Shown here: positions 34,091 through 43,050 of the stretch, piece by piece
Layout: each line of letters begins with the position of its first letter
Position numbering within the stretch: the stretch's first letter is position 1
From: Luteococcus sp038433155
Lineage (GTDB): Bacteria > Actinomycetota > Actinomycetes > Propionibacteriales > Propionibacteriaceae
Assembly: GCF_038433155.1 (NCBI RefSeq)
Contig: NZ_JBCDMW010000021.1
Coordinates: forward strand, 62,001 to 126,000
Length of the DNA: 64,000 nucleotides
Direction of reading: 5' to 3'
Translations under genes and position numbers: made by a program
The notes under the pieces: model-generated
Databases searched by the model: none
What the model saw: the letters and a program-made list of their open reading frames with translations, nothing else
What the model was told of the DNA's origin: nothing

Positions 34091-35932
34091 ATGCTGCGCA
34101 CCCATGAGGCCGGGACCCTGTCCAGGGCCGACGTCGGAACCACTGTCACGCTCGCCGGATGGGTCGCCAAGCGGCGTGACCACGGCGGCGTCGCCTTCAT
34201 CGACCTGCGCGACGCGTCGGGCATCTGCCAGGTCGTCGTGCGCGACGAGTACCTGGCCAAGGCCGGCATCCACGACCTGCGCAATGAGTTCTGCATCCAG
34301 GTTACCGGCGTGGTCGACGCCCGGACCGAGGAGAACATCAACCCGAACATCGCCACCGGTGAGATCGAGGTGGCCATCCGGGAGCTGGAGGTGCTCAGCG
34401 CCGCCGCGCCGCTGCCCTTCCAGATCGACGAGCGCACCGGGGTCGGTGAGGACGCACGCCTGAAGTACCGCTACCTGGACCTGCGCCGGCCCCGGATGCA
34501 CGACGCGATGGTGCTGCGCTCCCAGGTCACCCACACCATCCGTCGGGTGCTGGACGAGGAGAAGTTCTACGACGTCGAGACCCCGACGCTGACCCGCTCC
34601 ACCCCCGAGGGTGCCCGCGACTTCCTGGTGCCGGCCCGCCTGCACCCGGGCAGCTGGTACGCCCTGCCGCAGAGCCCCCAGCTGTTCAAGCAGCTGCTCA
34701 TGGTGGCCGGAATGGAGCGCTACTACCAGATTGCCCGCTGCTACCGCGACGAGGACTTCCGCGCCGACCGGCAGCCCGAGTTCACCCAGCTGGACATCGA
34801 GATGAGCTTCGTGGACCAGGACGACGTGATCGCCCTGGCCGAGAAGGTGATGGCCGAGTGCTGGAAGCTGATCGGCGTCGAGATGCCCACCCCGCTGCCG
34901 CGGATGACCTGGCACGACGCGATGGACAACTACGGCTCCGACAAGCCGGACCTGCGCTTCGACAACCCGATCCGCGAGGTCACCGAGTTCTTCTCCGAGA
35001 CGCCCTTCCGGGTCTTCCAGAACCCCTACGTCGGCTGCGTCGTCATGCCCGGCGGTGCGTCCCAGCCCCGTCGCCAGTTCGACGCCTGGCAGGAGTGGGC
35101 CAAGCAGCGAGGTGCCAAGGGCCTGGCCTACATCACGGTGGCGGAGGACGGCGAGTTGGGCGGCCCCGTCGCCAAGAACATCTCCGAGACGGAGAAGGCC
35201 GGTATCGCCGAGGCCGCCGGTGCCAAGCCCGGCGACTGCATCTTCTTCGCCGCCGGTGAGCGTGAGAGCTCGCAGGAGTTGCTGGGTGCCGCGCGCCTGG
35301 AGATCGGCAAGCGCTGTGGCCTGATCGATGAGGACGCCTGGAGCTTCCTGTGGGTGGTCGACGCCCCGATGTTCAAGTCCACTGCCGCCGCGACGGCCTC
35401 GGGCGACGTGGCGCTGGGCAACTCCAAGTGGACGGCCGTGCACCACGCCTTCACCTCGCCCAAGCCGGAACACCTGGACAGCTTCGACACCGATCCCGGC
35501 TCGGCCCTGTCCTACGGCTATGACTTCGTCTGCAATGGCAATGAGGTGGGTGGCGGTTCCATCCGTATCCACCGTCCCGACGTCCAGCAGCGGGTCTTCA
35601 CCGTGATGGGCATCAATGAGGAGGAGGCCAAGGAGAAGTTCGGCTTCCTGCTGGACGCCTTCGCCTTCGGCGCCCCGCCGCACGGTGGCATCGCCTTCGG
35701 TCTGGACCGCCTGGTGATGCTGCTGGGCAAGTTCGAGACCATCCGCGACGTCATCGCCTTCCCGAAGTCGGGTGGCGGCTTCGACCCGCTGACCTCGGCT
35801 CCGGCGCCGATCACGCCGCAGCAGCGCAAGGAGGCCGGCGTGGACGCCAAGCCGAAGAAGGACGAGGAGAAGGACAACGCCGACAAGGCGGAGTCCGCCG
35901 AGAAGAAGGCGGCTCCCGCCGACAAGAACTGA
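34091..35932 (+). CDS. aspS: Aspartyl-tRNA synthetase (probably non-discriminating Asp/Asn type)
   Basis: Class IIb synthetase of 613 residues. It has an N-terminal OB-fold that binds the anticodon (VTLAGWVAKRRDHGGVAFID), motif 2 in RCYRDEDFRADRQPEFTQLD, a GAD insertion domain, and motif 3 in GGIAFGLDRLVMLLG. The last 30 residues are a Lys/Glu/Ala-rich hydrophilic tail outside the catalytic fold. Many actinobacteria lack AsnRS and use this enzyme with GatCAB; that is inferred. A perfect hairpin terminator follows. Confidence 0.97.
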   Translation: MLRTHEAGTLSRADVGTTVTLAGWVAKRRDHGGVAFIDLRDASGICQVVVRDEYLAKAGIHDLRNEFCIQVTGVVDARTEENINPNIATGEIEVAIRELEVLSAAAPLPFQIDERTGVGEDARLKYRYLDLRRPRMHDAMVLRSQVTHTIRRVLDEEKFYDVETPTLTRSTPEGARDFLVPARLHPGSWYALPQSPQLFKQLLMVAGMERYYQIARCYRDEDFRADRQPEFTQLDIEMSFVDQDDVIALAEKVMAECWKLIGVEMPTPLPRMTWHDAMDNYGSDKPDLRFDNPIREVTEFFSETPFRVFQNPYVGCVVMPGGASQPRRQFDAWQEWAKQRGAKGLAYITVAEDGELGGPVAKNISETEKAGIAEAAGAKPGDCIFFAAGERESSQELLGAARLEIGKRCGLIDEDAWSFLWVVDAPMFKSTAAATASGDVALGNSKWTAVHHAFTSPKPEHLDSFDTDPGSALSYGYDFVCNGNEVGGGSIRIHRPDVQQRVFTVMGINEEEAKEKFGFLLDAFAFGAPPHGGIAFGLDRLVMLLGKFETIRDVIAFPKSGGGFDPLTSAPAPITPQQRKEAGVDAKPKKDEEKDNADKAESAEKKAAPADKN

Positions 35933-35943
35933 TCGCTGCACGT

Positions 35944-35977
35944 GGAGGCCCGCTGCCCATTTGGGTGGCGGGCCTCC
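35944..35977 (+). terminator. Hairpin terminator after aspS
   Basis: GGAGGCCCGC and GCGGGCCTCC form a perfect 10-base stem, extended by partial pairing of CCCA with TGGG inside the loop, and followed by TTG. Confidence 0.85.
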
Positions 35978-35990
35978 TTGCGTGTGTCCA

Positions 35991-35996
35991 TAGGCT
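35991..35996 (+). promoter_or_regulatory. Leaderless -10 box (TAGGCT) for the lipoate ligase gene
   Basis: TAGGCT lies at -12 to -7 from ATG 36003, right behind the aspS terminator. No ribosome binding site is present. Confidence 0.6.
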
Positions 35997-36002
35997 GGCG
36001 TC

Positions 36003-37052
36003 ATGCGCGGTGAGTACAAGGTTCCAGGCGGCAAACTGGTCGTCGTCGACGTCGAGGTGGAAGACGGACGGCTGGTGCGGCCGTCAGTCCATGGAGACTT
36101 CTTCCTGGAACCCGACGAGGCGCTGGACGACATCACGGCCGCGCTGGCCGGACTGCCCCAGGAGTCCGGGGTCGCGGACATCCGGCAGGCCATCAACCAG
36201 CGCCTGCGTCCCGAGGCACGGCTGATCGGCTTCGACGCCGAGGCCGTCGGCGTGGCTGTGCGTCGGGCCCTGGGCAATGCCACCCGGTGGGAGGACCTCA
36301 CCTTCGACGTGATCCGCCCGGTCAAGCTGGACCCCAAGATGCACGTTGCGCTGGACGAGGTGATTGCCAACCGGGTCTCCCGGGGCGAGGCCAACCCGAA
36401 CTTCCGACTGTGGGACTGGGACCGGCCGCTGGTGGTGATCGGCTCCTTCCAGAGCTACCGCAACGAGATTGACGACGAGGGCCGCGCGAAGCATGGCATC
36501 GAGGTGGTGCGGCGCATCACTGGGGGCGGCGCGATGTTCATGGAGGAGGGCAACTGCATCACCTACTCACTGGTGGTGCCGGGCTCGCTCGTGGAGGGGC
36601 TGAGTTACGAGCAGTCCTACAAGTACCTGGACACCTGGGTGATCGGCGCCCTGGCCGAACTGGGGGTCAACGCCCGCTACGTGCCGCTCAACGACATCGC
36701 CTCCGACCAGGGCAAGATCGGCGGCGCGGCACAGCGCCGGCTGGTGGACGGCACCGTGCTGCACCACGTCACCACCTCCTACGACATCGACGCGGACAAG
36801 ATGCTCGAGGTGTTGCGCATCGGCCGCGAAAAGCTGTCCGACAAGGGCGTCAAGTCCGCCAACAAACGCGTCGACCCAATGCGCTCCCAGACCGGCATGG
36901 CCCGGGACGCGATCATCGACAGCTTCCTCGAGTACTTCAAGAGGCAGTACCGCTGCGTCGAGCGGGACTACACCGACGACGAGCTGGCCCAGGCGGCCGA
37001 CCTGGTGCGCACCAAGTTCGCCACCGAGCAGTGGGTGAAGCGCGTGCCGTGA
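36003..37052 (+). CDS. lplA: Lipoate-protein ligase family protein
   Basis: Cytosolic ligase of 349 residues that attaches lipoate to E2 and GcvH proteins. Residues about 1-80 look like the LplA accessory domain (VPGGKLVVVDVEVEDGRL), which in E. coli LplA is C-terminal. The catalytic domain follows, with NFRLWDWDRPLVVIGSFQSY, RRITGGGAMF, and the lysine of SDQGKIGGAAQRR that holds the lipoyl-AMP. Domain order is thus reversed relative to E. coli. Transcribed alone from a leaderless-type promoter. Confidence 0.85.
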   Translation: MRGEYKVPGGKLVVVDVEVEDGRLVRPSVHGDFFLEPDEALDDITAALAGLPQESGVADIRQAINQRLRPEARLIGFDAEAVGVAVRRALGNATRWEDLTFDVIRPVKLDPKMHVALDEVIANRVSRGEANPNFRLWDWDRPLVVIGSFQSYRNEIDDEGRAKHGIEVVRRITGGGAMFMEEGNCITYSLVVPGSLVEGLSYEQSYKYLDTWVIGALAELGVNARYVPLNDIASDQGKIGGAAQRRLVDGTVLHHVTTSYDIDADKMLEVLRIGREKLSDKGVKSANKRVDPMRSQTGMARDAIIDSFLEYFKRQYRCVERDYTDDELAQAADLVRTKFATEQWVKRVP

Positions 37053-37058
37053 CCCGAC

Positions 37059-37088
37059 GGCAACTGATGGCAACTGCAGGCAATGTCG
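37059..37088 (+). repeat. Three 10-base direct repeats upstream of the solute symporter gene
   Basis: GGCAACTGAT, GGCAACTGCA and GGCAATGTCG follow each other without a gap, one per helical turn, starting 7 bases after the ligase stop. The 115-base gap also holds CCGTTG twice and a TTGACA at 37125, but no matching -10 box. A regulator site is possible. Confidence 0.4.
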
Positions 37089-37167
37089 TCGGTGAGAGGC
37101 AAGGATCATGCCGTTGCGGGGCCGTTGACAAGGTGCGACCCCGGTCGGACGGACAAGGTGGTCTGCT

Positions 37168-38685
37168 GTGTCGCTTCTCGACTGGATTGTTGTCGGGTTC
37201 TTCTTCGCGTTGATGATCGGGATCGGTTTCTGGTCCAGGCGCAAGAGCTCCAACTCGGGTGACTTCTTCGTGGGTGGCGGCAATGTGCCGTGGTGGCTCT
37301 CCGGGGTCTCCCACCACGTCTCCGGGCACAGCGGCGTCGTCTTCGTCGCCTACGCAGCCATCGCCTACAACCTTGGCTTCACCATGTACGTGTGGTGGGC
37401 ACTCGTGATCGCGATGGCGACGCTCATCGGTGCCAAGGTCTTCGCGCCGCGCTGGCCGCGCCTGCGCCAGAACCTCGGAATCCAGTCCCCAACGGAATAC
37501 CTCAAGATGCGCTACGGCCTGCCCGCGCAGCAGGTGATCGCATGGCTGGGCGTCCTGATGAAGCTGGTGGACATCGGCGCGAAGTGGGCCTCCATCGGTG
37601 TACTGATGAATGGCTTCACCGGCCTGCCCATCTGGCAGGGAATCATCCTGTCGGGTGCCGTCAGCCTCGTCTACATCACGATCGGTGGTCTGTGGGCGGA
37701 CCTGCTGACCGACTTCGTGCAGTTCGGGGTGCAACTCATTGCCGGCATCGTCATCCTGATCGGCGTTGGTCAGGCCCTGGGCAACCGCGGGCTGAACTAC
37801 TTCACCATGTGGGGGGAGCTGGACAAGGTCCAGCCGAACTTCTCCAGCCCCTTCAACGGCAGTTACACGATGCTGTGGTGTGCGCTCTACCTGTTCGCCA
37901 AGACCTTCGAGTACAACGGCGGCAACTGGAACCTCGCCGCTCGCTTCATCTCCACCTCGTCGGGCAAGGAGGCCCGCAAGGCCGAGCTGCTGAGCTCCCT
38001 GCTGTACTTCGTCTGGCCGCTGCTGATCTTCGCGCCGATGTGGGCTGGCCGCCTGCTGCACCCCGGGCTGGACAAGCCCGCGGCTCAGCTCTACCCACTG
38101 CTGACCAACACCTACCTGCCGCACGGCCTGATCGGGCTGGTGCTGGCCAGCATGTTCGCCTCCACCATGGGCATGACCGTCTCGGACATCAACACCCTCT
38201 CGGCCGTCACCCAACGCGACATCCTGCCGGTGCTCAGCCGCCGCTTCGACGAGGCCCGGATGAGCGGTGCCGGATCGCTGCGGCTGGCCCGGATCATCAC
38301 GGTGGCCTTCACCATCGTGACCGTGGTGGTGGGCCTCAACAAGGACGCCTTCGGCGACATCATCGGCATGATCATCACCTGGTTCGGCGCCTTGGTGGGC
38401 GTGACCGGCATGCCGCTGCTGCTGGGCCTGTTCAAGCGATTCCGGCACACCGACGGCCGGGCCACGATCATCGCGATCATCGGCGGAATGCTCACCTTCG
38501 GCGCCAGCCAGGTCTGGAAGGACGGCTTCCCGTCCGACTGGGTGACCGTGGGGCCGATGCTGGTCACCGCGGTGATCTACCTGGCCGGTGGTCTGGCCAA
38601 CCGCGCCGCCGGCCGGCCGGTCCCGGCCGCAGTGGACGCGATGCTGGACTATGTCGGCCGCAAGGAGACCTCGGCTCGCCACTGA
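37168..38685 (+). CDS. Sodium:solute symporter (SSS family)
   Basis: Membrane protein of 505 residues with about 13 predicted helices and the LeuT-like fold of the SSS family. The N-terminal FWSRRKSSNSGDFFVGGGNV and WLSGVSHHVSGHSGVVF segments are typical, as is the late LASMFASTMGMTVSDINTLS. The solute cannot be decided: sugars, nucleosides, proline and carboxylates are all known in the family. GTG start; no strong ribosome binding site or leaderless box is seen, so the start is less certain than the family. Confidence 0.87.
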   Translation: MSLLDWIVVGFFFALMIGIGFWSRRKSSNSGDFFVGGGNVPWWLSGVSHHVSGHSGVVFVAYAAIAYNLGFTMYVWWALVIAMATLIGAKVFAPRWPRLRQNLGIQSPTEYLKMRYGLPAQQVIAWLGVLMKLVDIGAKWASIGVLMNGFTGLPIWQGIILSGAVSLVYITIGGLWADLLTDFVQFGVQLIAGIVILIGVGQALGNRGLNYFTMWGELDKVQPNFSSPFNGSYTMLWCALYLFAKTFEYNGGNWNLAARFISTSSGKEARKAELLSSLLYFVWPLLIFAPMWAGRLLHPGLDKPAAQLYPLLTNTYLPHGLIGLVLASMFASTMGMTVSDINTLSAVTQRDILPVLSRRFDEARMSGAGSLRLARIITVAFTIVTVVVGLNKDAFGDIIGMIITWFGALVGVTGMPLLLGLFKRFRHTDGRATIIAIIGGMLTFGASQVWKDGFPSDWVTVGPMLVTAVIYLAGGLANRAAGRPVPAAVDAMLDYVGRKETSARH

Positions 38686-38724
38686 GTCACTCGTCCAGCT
38701 TTTCGGTGCCTCGGTGCCGCGCGA

Positions 38725-38730
38725 TAGCGT
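38725..38730 (+). promoter_or_regulatory. Probable -10 box (TAGCGT), near-leaderless, for the phosphatase gene
   Basis: TAGCGT is at -13 to -8 from ATG 38738, one base further than the leaderless boxes elsewhere in the window. No ribosome binding site is seen. Confidence 0.4.
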
Positions 38731-38737
38731 GGGCGGC

Positions 38738-39589
38738 ATGGAACTTCCCGAGATCGGCTGGATCGACCTGCCCGGCGTGGTGAACATGCGTGACATCGGC
38801 GGTAAGCCCACTCCCGACGGGGCGAGGACCCGGCGCGGCGTCGTGATCCGCACCGACAACCTGCAGGACCTGCCGCCGGCGTCGGTGCGTCGGCTGGTGG
38901 ACGAGTTCGGCGTGACCGACGTGGTGGACCTGCGGACCAACCTGGAACGGGCCAGCACCGGCGACGGGCCGCTGAAGGCCGAGCCGCTCACCTTCCACGA
39001 GCTGACCCTCTACCCGGAGGACTCCGCCGAGACCGGCATCCCCGATGACGAGGAGGAAGAACAGGCACAGCTGCCGTGGAAGGACGAGCAGGTGCTGCTG
39101 GACCGGCAGAACTCCAGCCATGAGGAGCACCTGGCCAACCACTACTTCGGCTACCTGAACGGCCGGCCGGAACACGTGGTGGCGGCCATCCGGGCCATCG
39201 CCCAGGCGCCCGGGGCGGTGCTGGTGCACTGCGCCGCCGGCAAGGACCGCACCGGCACCATCATCGCGATGTCCCTGACTGAGGTGGGGGTGCAGCGGGA
39301 GGCGGTCGTCGCGGACTACGACGCCACCAACCAGCGGGTGGAGCTGATCTTCAACCGGCTGGCCAACACCGAGACCTACCGGGAGGACCTCGCCGGTCAG
39401 CAGGTGGCCGACCAGAGCACCCCCGCCGCCACCATGCAGATGCTGCTGACCGCCCTGGACGAGGAGTACGGCACCGAGCAGTTCTCTGGCGTCCACGGCT
39501 GGCTGGTGGCCCATGGCTGGACGGACGAGGACCATGCCGCCCTGCGGGCCAAGCTGCTCCAGGACACCCCCGAGGAGGAGACGAAGTGA
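38738..39589 (+). CDS. Tyrosine-protein phosphatase (PTP/DSP-like)
   Basis: Cytosolic phosphatase of 283 residues of the bacterial PtpB-like group. It starts with LPGVVNMRDIGGKPTPDG, which is typical, and carries the C-x5-R active site in VLVHCAAGKDRTGT; the lysine after the glycine (GKDRTG) hints at phosphoinositide or dual activity, as in PtpB. The general-acid region lies upstream. ATG 38738 fits the family start. The stop overlaps the GTG of the next gene (GTGA). Confidence 0.88.
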   Translation: MELPEIGWIDLPGVVNMRDIGGKPTPDGARTRRGVVIRTDNLQDLPPASVRRLVDEFGVTDVVDLRTNLERASTGDGPLKAEPLTFHELTLYPEDSAETGIPDDEEEEQAQLPWKDEQVLLDRQNSSHEEHLANHYFGYLNGRPEHVVAAIRAIAQAPGAVLVHCAAGKDRTGTIIAMSLTEVGVQREAVVADYDATNQRVELIFNRLANTETYREDLAGQQVADQSTPAATMQMLLTALDEEYGTEQFSGVHGWLVAHGWTDEDHAALRAKLLQDTPEEETK

Positions 39590-40344
39590 ACATCCTGCCC
39601 CGTACCTGGGAATCAAGGTCCAAGGTCACCATGCGCAAGGTCAAGGTGGAGGTGGCCGACGGCAGGATCCCCGGCAAGCTCTTCCTCCCCGAGTCCGGCA
39701 CCGGCGCCGGGATGGTGCTGGTGCAGGAGATCTTCGGCGTCAGTGACTACCTCCTGCAGCGGGCCGCTGACCTGGCCGACGAGGGCTGGACCGTGCTGGT
39801 GCCCAACCTCTACTGGCGGATCGGTGGCGACGTGCTGCAGGGCGACGAGCCCGACGCCATGCCCCGAGCCATGGACCTCCTGGGCAGAAACCCCTGGGAC
39901 GAGACGGTGGCCGACATCCGGGACTGCGTGGCGTGGCTGCGCCTGCGCCCGGAGACCGGCGGCCGGGTGGGGCTGATCGGCTTCTGCTACGGCGGCGGCC
40001 TGGCCTACGCCGCCTGCTCAGGCGCGACCGGTGCGGGCTGCGCCGACGCCCTGGTCAGCTACTACGGCTCCGCGCTGCCGGACCTGGTGGACCAGATCCC
40101 CGTCGTCCAGGTGCCCAGCCTGCACCACTTCGGCGAGGCCGACGAGTACGTGCCCTTCGCCACCGTGCAGCACATCCACCAGGTGGTGACCCAGGGCGCC
40201 GACGTGGAGTTCTGCAGCTGGCCCGGCGCCGGGCACGCCTTCGACAACCCGCTGCCGATCTTCCACCACCAGATGAGCTCCGAGGACGCCTGGCGCACCA
40301 CCCTGGTCTGGCTGTACGAGCACTTCCCGGCCGAGCCCCGGTGA
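39586..40344 (+). CDS. Dienelactone hydrolase family protein
   Basis: Alpha/beta hydrolase of 252 residues. The nucleophile elbow is GFCYGGG with a cysteine, as in dienelactone hydrolase; the histidine is in AGHAFDNP near the C-terminus, and an aspartate candidate lies between them. It begins KVTMRKVKVEVADGRIPGKL. GTG 39586 overlaps the preceding stop, so it is co-translated with the phosphatase. The natural substrate of this family outside chloroaromatic degraders is usually unknown. Confidence 0.85.
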   Translation: MNILPRTWESRSKVTMRKVKVEVADGRIPGKLFLPESGTGAGMVLVQEIFGVSDYLLQRAADLADEGWTVLVPNLYWRIGGDVLQGDEPDAMPRAMDLLGRNPWDETVADIRDCVAWLRLRPETGGRVGLIGFCYGGGLAYAACSGATGAGCADALVSYYGSALPDLVDQIPVVQVPSLHHFGEADEYVPFATVQHIHQVVTQGADVEFCSWPGAGHAFDNPLPIFHHQMSSEDAWRTTLVWLYEHFPAEPR

Positions 40345-40351
40345 TGCTCGG

Positions 40352-41716
40352 GTGACGGACCTGTTCGGAAACCCGGACCCCGCCGAGGACCAGGCCGAGG
40401 CCACCACGGGGGGCACCCTGGGCGGGGCGACGCACGGCCAGCTGCCGCTGGCGGTGCGGCTGCGGCCGCGCACCATCGATGAGATCGTCGGCCAGCAACA
40501 CCTGCTGGGGCCGGGCTCGCCGCTTCGTCGGCTGGCGGAGGGCAACACCGCCATGAGCGTCTTCCTCTGGGGCCCGCCCGGGGTGGGCAAGACCACCATC
40601 GCCTCGGTGGTCTCGCACGCCACCAACCGTCGGTTCGTGGAGATCTCCGCGGTCACCGCCGGGGTGAAGGAGGTCCGGGCCCAGCTGGACGTCGCCCGAC
40701 GGGAGCTGGCCCACGGCCGGGCCACCGTGCTGTTCGTGGACGAGGTGCACCGGTTCAGCAAGGCGCAGCAGGACGTGCTGCTGCCCGCGGTGGAGAACCG
40801 GCTGGTCACCCTGATTGCCGCCACCACGGAGAACCCGTCGTTCTCGGTGATCTCGCCGCTGCTCTCGCGCTCCCTGCTGCTCACCCTCAAACCGCTGACC
40901 GACGCCGACATCGGTGCCCTGGTGGACCGGGGCCTGTCCGACGAGCGCGGCCTGGGCGGACGCTACCAATTGGATCCGGAGGCCCGCCAGACCATCATCC
41001 GGTTGGCCGGGGGAGATGCCCGTCGCAGCCTCACCTACCTGGAGGAGTCGGCCGCCGGCGCCGACGCGATGGGGCAGAGCGAGATCACCCCCGAGATAGT
41101 GGAGAAGTCCGTCGACCGGGCCGCCCTGCGCTATGACAAGGACGGGGACCAGCACTACGACGTGATCAGCGCCTTCATCAAGAGCGTGCGCGGCTCGGAC
41201 GTGGATGCCTCGCTGCACTACCTGGCGCGGATGCTGGAGGCGGGGGAGGATCCGCGCTTCATCGCCCGGCGGCTGATCATCAGCGCCAGCGAGGACATCG
41301 GGATGGCGGCACCCTCGGTGCTGCAGACCTGCGTCGCCGCGGCCCAGGCCGTGCAGCTGATCGGCATGCCGGAGGCGCAACTCACCCTGGCCCACGCCAC
41401 CATCGCGGCAGCCACGGCACCCAAGTCCAATGCGGTCACCACCGCCATCGGCGCGGCCCGGGCCGACGTCTCGGCGGGCCGGATCGGCCTGGTGCCACCG
41501 CACCTGCGCGACGCGCACTATTCCGGCGCCCAGGATCTGGGGCACGGCAAGGGCTACCTCTACGCCCACGACGCGCCTCATGCCGTCGCGAAGCAGCAGT
41601 ACCTGCCCGACGAGCTCGTGGACGCGGAGTACTACCGGCCGACCGAGCACGGCAATGAGGCCCAGATCAAGGACCGGCTGGCCACCATCAAGCGGCTGCT
41701 GGGGCGAAAGGCCTGA
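40352..41716 (+). CDS. rarA: Replication-associated recombination protein A (RarA/MgsA)
   Basis: AAA+ ATPase of 454 residues that acts at stalled replication forks. It has PLAVRLRPRTIDEIVGQQHL, Walker A GPPGVGKTT, Walker B VLFVDEVHRFSKAQQD, sensor region AATTENPSFSV, and the C-terminal tetramerisation domain with ASEDIGMAAPSVL and YAHDAPHAVAKQQYLPDEL. GTG 40352 lies 7 bases after the hydrolase gene. The stop is 18 bases from the converging glutaminase stop. Confidence 0.95.
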   Translation: MTDLFGNPDPAEDQAEATTGGTLGGATHGQLPLAVRLRPRTIDEIVGQQHLLGPGSPLRRLAEGNTAMSVFLWGPPGVGKTTIASVVSHATNRRFVEISAVTAGVKEVRAQLDVARRELAHGRATVLFVDEVHRFSKAQQDVLLPAVENRLVTLIAATTENPSFSVISPLLSRSLLLTLKPLTDADIGALVDRGLSDERGLGGRYQLDPEARQTIIRLAGGDARRSLTYLEESAAGADAMGQSEITPEIVEKSVDRAALRYDKDGDQHYDVISAFIKSVRGSDVDASLHYLARMLEAGEDPRFIARRLIISASEDIGMAAPSVLQTCVAAAQAVQLIGMPEAQLTLAHATIAAATAPKSNAVTTAIGAARADVSAGRIGLVPPHLRDAHYSGAQDLGHGKGYLYAHDAPHAVAKQQYLPDELVDAEYYRPTEHGNEAQIKDRLATIKRLLGRKA

Positions 41717-41734
41717 GACCGACTGGTGGAGATG

Positions 41735-42652
41735 TCAGCGGCGCGAGCCCATGATGTGCAGGTCCAGTTCCCGGCTGACGATCTCGCAGGTGCGCACGCC
41801 GCGGACACTGGAGCCGTGTTCGTTGAGCCGCGGGGAGAAGGTTGCCAGCCCCAACTGTCCGGGGGCGACGGCGATCAGTCCACCGCCGACACCCGACTTT
41901 CCCGGCAGCCCGACGCGGACCATCCACCAGCCGGCCTCGTCGTACATGCCGGACATGGTCATCACTGACAGGACGCGCTGCACCACCAGCGGGTCGACGA
42001 GTTGCTCGCCGGTGGTGGGCTGGCGGCCCGAATTGGCCAGGGTGGCCGCCATCCAAGCGAGGTCGGCGGTGGTGACCATGGTGGCGCAGGCGGCGCAGTA
42101 GTCACGGGTTGCCTCCACCGGGTCGTCGCCGAGGACGTCGAAGGAGCGCATCAGGTGCGCCATGGCCAGGTTGCGGTGTCCGTTCTCCACCTCCTCCATG
42201 GCGATCGACGCGTCGGCGTGCAGGAGGCGTCCCGCCAACGAGGAGTAGAAGCGCAACAGACGTGACATGCGGCCCTTGTGGGGCAGCAGGCTCGTCGCCG
42301 CGATCGCTCCGGCATTGATCAGGGCGTTGTCGGGGCGCCCGGTCTCGTCCTGGAGGGAGATCATGTTGTAGGCCTCGCCGGAGGGTTCCACGTCGATGGC
42401 CGCGTCGACGGCTTCGAAACCGGCCTCCTGCAGGGCAAGGGCATAGGTGAACGGCTTGGAGACCGACTGCAGCGAGAACTCGGTGCGCGAGTCGCCCGCC
42501 TCGTGCAGCTGCCCGTCCACCGTGGCGATGGCGATGCCGAAGGGATCTGGGTCCGCCTCCGCGAGGGCTGGAATGTAGGAGGCCACCTCACCCTCGGTGA
42601 ACGGCAGCACCCGGCGGTGCACGTCGGCCAGGTAGCCCGTCAGGTCGTCCAT
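41735..42652 (-). CDS. glsA: Glutaminase
   Basis: Enzyme of 305 residues that hydrolyses glutamine to glutamate and ammonia; serine-dependent, beta-lactamase-like fold. The catalytic S-x-x-K is in SLQSVSKPFTYALALQEAGF. PSGEAYNMISLQDETGRPDN, NAGAIAATSLL and LANSGRQPTTGEQLV are further family motifs. ATG 42652 fits the family N-terminus (MDDLTGYLADVHRRV); the frame is open upstream but unrelated. In some bacteria this enzyme aids acid resistance through ammonia release. Confidence 0.95.
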   Translation of the reverse strand: MDDLTGYLADVHRRVLPFTEGEVASYIPALAEADPDPFGIAIATVDGQLHEAGDSRTEFSLQSVSKPFTYALALQEAGFEAVDAAIDVEPSGEAYNMISLQDETGRPDNALINAGAIAATSLLPHKGRMSRLLRFYSSLAGRLLHADASIAMEEVENGHRNLAMAHLMRSFDVLGDDPVEATRDYCAACATMVTTADLAWMAATLANSGRQPTTGEQLVDPLVVQRVLSVMTMSGMYDEAGWWMVRVGLPGKSGVGGGLIAVAPGQLGLATFSPRLNEHGSSVRGVRTCEIVSRELDLHIMGSRR

Positions 42653-42686
42653 GATCCAGATCCTGTCATGCTCGGTGCCTGAAGGG

Positions 42687-43010
42687 TCAGCGGAGCTGTT
42701 CCAGGAGCACGAGGACGACCTGCACCAGTGCAGGCAGGATGAACAGGGCCAGCGCAATCCGCGCCACGATCCGGTGCCGGCGCCGGTCAGGGTTCAGGGA
42801 AGTGGCCATCGCCAGACCGGGGGCGGTCAGGTCGGTGAGTCCGAGGTTCTGCGCGTCGACGGGGATGCGTTCCACCGCCGCCGCCTCGTGGGTCACCTGC
42901 TCGGTGCGTGGGGTATGCCCGTGGACGTCCGGCCGCGGGGCAACCTGACGTGGGTCGTCGAGCTGCCACAGGCCACCCGTGGCCGCCGCATGATGCTGGT
43001 CGCTGGACAT
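42687..43010 (-). CDS. Small C-tail-anchored membrane protein, function unknown
   Basis: Protein of 107 residues from ATG 43010, which has ATGGAG three bases upstream. Residues 1-75 are hydrophilic and histidine-rich, a basic patch PDRRRHR follows at 74-80, and a single hydrophobic helix (about 81-103) ends the protein, so it is predicted to be tail-anchored with the bulk in the cytoplasm. It lies between glsA and the SDR gene on the same strand. The family is not recognised. Confidence 0.5.
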   Translation of the reverse strand: MSSDQHHAAATGGLWQLDDPRQVAPRPDVHGHTPRTEQVTHEAAAVERIPVDAQNLGLTDLTAPGLAMATSLNPDRRRHRIVARIALALFILPALVQVVLVLLEQLR

Positions 43011-43050
43011 GACTCCATGGTGCCACCCATGGATCCCAGGGGGACACCCG

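Noticed and set aside
33848..36394. The symporter-kinase frame continuing open for 2.5 kb upstream, across aspS
   Set aside because: The extension is antisense to aspS and has no family resemblance. A GTG with GGAGG at 33845-33847 starts the conserved GPH N-terminus.
37079..37087. GGCAATGTC upstream of the SSS symporter as a third site of the two-component regulator
   Set aside because: Only nine bases match, the dyad partner TGCCC is missing, and the sequence is explained by the local 10-base repeat.
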